Positions 6,367 through 7,645 of a stretch of DNA of 7,645 bases are shown here, piece after piece. Made by a program: the position numbers and the translations under genes. Positions within the stretch are counted from its first letter, which is position 1. Each line of letters starts with the position of its first letter. Source of the DNA: Cellvibrionales bacterium UBA4495 (lineage in GTDB: Bacteria > Pseudomonadota > Gammaproteobacteria > Pseudomonadales > Porticoccaceae); NCBI GenBank assembly GCA_002388905.1, contig DGNJ01000001.1:26847-34491 (forward strand). The letters run 5' to 3'. The notes beneath the pieces were generated by a model. It worked only from the letters and a program-made list of their open reading frames with translations, was not told where the DNA came from and did no database searches.

Positions 6367-7149
6367 ATGAGCGACAACCAAGCCCTGTTCCCGGACGGGG
6401 AAAAGCGCATCGCCGTGGTGACCCTGTTTCCGGGGATGCTGCAGGCGGTGGCTGATCACGGCATAACCGGCCGGGCGCTGCGCAACGGGTTGTGGGCCCT
6501 GCGCCATTACAATCCGCGGGACTACACCGATGATCGCCACCGGACCGTGGATGACCGCCCTTACGGCGGCGGGCCCGGCATGGTGATGATGATCGAACCC
6601 CTGCGCCGGGCGATCCGGGAAGCCAAAGCCTGGGCCGGCGCATCCGCCCGGGTTGTCTATCTTTCACCGCAGGGGCGGTTGTTGGATCAGGCGGGAGTGG
6701 CCGAGCTCGGAGGCGCGGGCAACCTGGTGTTGCTGGCCGGTCGCTACGAGGGCGTCGACGAGCGGCTTATCGAGCTGGAAGTGGACGAGGAGTGGTCCAT
6801 TGGCGATTACGTATTGAGCGGCGGCGAGCTGCCGGCCATGGTTCTCATCGATGCCCTGGTGCGCCAGATTCCCGGAGCCCTGGGGCATGGCGACTCGGCC
6901 CGGCAGGACTCTTTCGCCGAGGGCTTGCTCGACTGCCCTCACTACACCCGGCCCGAGGTTTACGAGGGCAGGGCGGTTCCCGAGGTGTTGCTGTCGGGTA
7001 ACCACGAACATATTCGACGCTGGCGCCTGGACCAGGCGCTGGCGAGGACCCGGTCCAGGCGACCGGATTTGCTGGCCGACTCCGGAATCGATGGCGAAAC
7101 CGGCGTTGGCAACGAGTCGGCGGATGATGGCGGGACGGCTAATACCTGA
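6367..7149 (+). CDS. trmD: tRNA (guanine-N1)-methyltransferase TrmD
   Basis: TrmD transfers a methyl group from S-adenosylmethionine to N1 of G37 in tRNAs with a G36-G37 pair, preventing +1 frameshifting. The 260-residue protein belongs to the SPOUT class with a trefoil knot. Motifs include [19 protein letters not shown] (about 56-74), [11 protein letters not shown] (98-108), [12 protein letters not shown] (125-136) and [15 protein letters not shown] (144-158). The catalytic pair corresponding to E. coli R154 and D169 appears as R166 and D181 in [30 protein letters not shown] is also conserved. About 12 residues are added at the N-terminus relative to E. coli. The last 28 residues or so, after RRPDLLAD, are acidic and Gly-rich and lack the usual terminal helix. 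It begins nine bases after rimM. Confidence 0.97.
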   Translation: MSDNQALFPDGEKRIAVVTLFPGMLQAVADHGITGRALRNGLWALRHYNPRDYTDDRHRTVDDRPYGGGPGMVMMIEPLRRAIREAKAWAGASARVVYLSPQGRLLDQAGVAELGGAGNLVLLAGRYEGVDERLIELEVDEEWSIGDYVLSGGELPAMVLIDALVRQIPGALGHGDSARQDSFAEGLLDCPHYTRPEVYEGRAVPEVLLSGNHEHIRRWRLDQALARTRSRRPDLLADSGIDGETGVGNESADDGGTANT

Positions 7150-7182
7150 TTGTCATCCTCTCCGTTCGACGCGACTCGACAA

Positions 7183-7196
7183 GGTGGCATGCCACC
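7183..7196 (+). repeat. Perfect 14-base palindrome in the trmD-rplS gap
   Basis: GGTGGCATGCCACC is its own reverse complement. In RNA it could form a five-base-pair stem with a CATG loop, 25 bases before the rplS ATG. As DNA it could be a binding site for a dimeric protein. It lies in the 72-base gap between trmD and rplS, where no separate promoter is obvious. Confidence 0.6.
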
Positions 7197-7221
7197 AAAA
7201 CCGACACATGAGGAGCGAAAC

Positions 7222-7578
7222 ATGAGCAACAAACATCCCCTGATCGCCGAGATCGAGAAGGAGCAGATGCAGAAGGAGATTCCCGCCTTTGGCCCCGGCG
7301 ATACCGTCGTGGTCCAGGTTAAAGTGAAAGAAGGCAACCGGGAGCGTCTCCAAGCCTTCGAGGGCGTGGTGATCGGCAAGCGAAACCGGGGCCTGAACTC
7401 CGCCTTTACCGTGCGCAAATCGTCAAACGGCATCGGTGTGGAGCGGACCTTCCAGACCTACAGCCCCCTCGTGGACAGCATTAACGTCAAGCGTCGCGGT
7501 GACGTCCGCCAGGCCAAGCTCTACTATCTGCGCGAGCTGTCCGGCAAGGCGGCCCGGATCAAGGAAAAGCTCGGCTAA
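7222..7578 (+). CDS. rplS: 50S ribosomal protein L19
   Basis: L19 lies at the interface of the 30S and 50S subunits and contributes to an intersubunit bridge. The 118-residue product starts [20 protein letters not shown] and contains the L19 core [51 protein letters not shown], the YSPLVDSI segment and the C-terminal [27 protein letters not shown]. Length is close to the E. coli protein (115). The ATG at 7222 is fixed by AGGAG at 7211-7215, six bases upstream, the best ribosome site in the window. It is the last gene of the operon and is followed by a strong terminator. Confidence 0.98.
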   Translation: MSNKHPLIAEIEKEQMQKEIPAFGPGDTVVVQVKVKEGNRERLQAFEGVVIGKRNRGLNSAFTVRKSSNGIGVERTFQTYSPLVDSINVKRRGDVRQAKLYYLRELSGKAARIKEKLG

Positions 7579-7596
7579 ACCTGTCGCGACACCGGG

Positions 7597-7622
7597 AAAA
7601 GGCGGCATTGCCGCCTTTTTTT
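7597..7622 (+). terminator. Intrinsic terminator of the rpsP-rplS operon
   Basis: GGCGGC (7601-7606) and GCCGCC (7610-7615) form a GC stem with an ATT loop. The stem is extended by AAAA against TTTT, and seven T residues follow the GC arm (7616-7622). It lies 18 bases after the rplS stop. This is a textbook rho-independent terminator. The A run on the left means it could also work for a converging gene beyond the window. Confidence 0.92.
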
Positions 7623-7627
7623 GTGGT

Positions 7628-7643
7628 GCGCCAGGCATGGCGC
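7628..7643. repeat. Inverted repeat at the right edge
   Basis: GCGCCA (7628-7633) and TGGCGC (7638-7643) flank GGCA and form a perfect six-base-pair stem right after the rplS terminator. It could be a dispersed extragenic palindromic element or the start of another structure, but the window ends two bases later. Confidence 0.4.
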
Positions 7644-7645
7644 GT

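Noticed and set aside
1..7645. CRISPR array, mobile element, tRNA or toxin-antitoxin system
   Set aside because: No spaced direct repeats of suitable length, transposase-like frames, cloverleaf sequences or small paired toxin-like genes were found; the only tandem repeat is the coding one in rimM.

Overview
The window is a compact, GC-rich stretch of bacterial chromosome. It most resembles a gammaproteobacterium: the block yfjD-ypjD / ffh / rpsP-rimM-trmD-rplS has the same gene order as in Escherichia coli. A four-cysteine DUF1289 protein and a zinc-ribbon Nudix hydrolase nearby recall pseudomonad-like and marine relatives, but this comparison is from memory and I cannot name a genus. No tRNA, rRNA, insertion sequence, phage gene or CRISPR array is visible, and no gap between genes exceeds 200 bases.

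Left part (1-1551). The end of an unidentified plus-strand gene converges on a minus-strand Nudix hydrolase with an N-terminal zinc ribbon. Diverging from that gene across 66 bases is a second Nudix gene, a NudL-type coenzyme A pyrophosphatase. It is followed by a 59-residue DUF1289 gene. This region looks like nucleotide and cofactor housekeeping.

Middle part (1552-3863). Two minus-strand genes encode membrane proteins: an eight-helix YpjD/CcsA-like protein, then a CNNM/CorB-type protein (YfjD) with DUF21, paired CBS and CorC_HlyC domains. These are the classical neighbours of ffh and have been linked to divalent-cation handling. The ypjD-ffh gap holds divergent starts and a good extended -10 promoter facing ffh.

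Right part (3864-7645). ffh (signal recognition particle GTPase) is followed by a 192-base spacer with a nested set of inverted repeats, a promoter-like sequence and a GC-rich leader. Then comes the ribosome-biogenesis operon rpsP (S16), rimM (30S maturation factor), trmD (tRNA m1G37 methyltransferase) and rplS (L19), closed by a clear intrinsic terminator. Together these genes serve membrane-protein targeting, ribosome assembly and reading-frame maintenance.

I see no undescribed multi-gene system here. The points most worth a second look are small: three mutually complementary arms between ffh and rpsP, a 15-base tandem repeat coding for an unusual RimM N-terminal extension, a perfect palindrome in the rplS leader, and a divergent TrmD tail.
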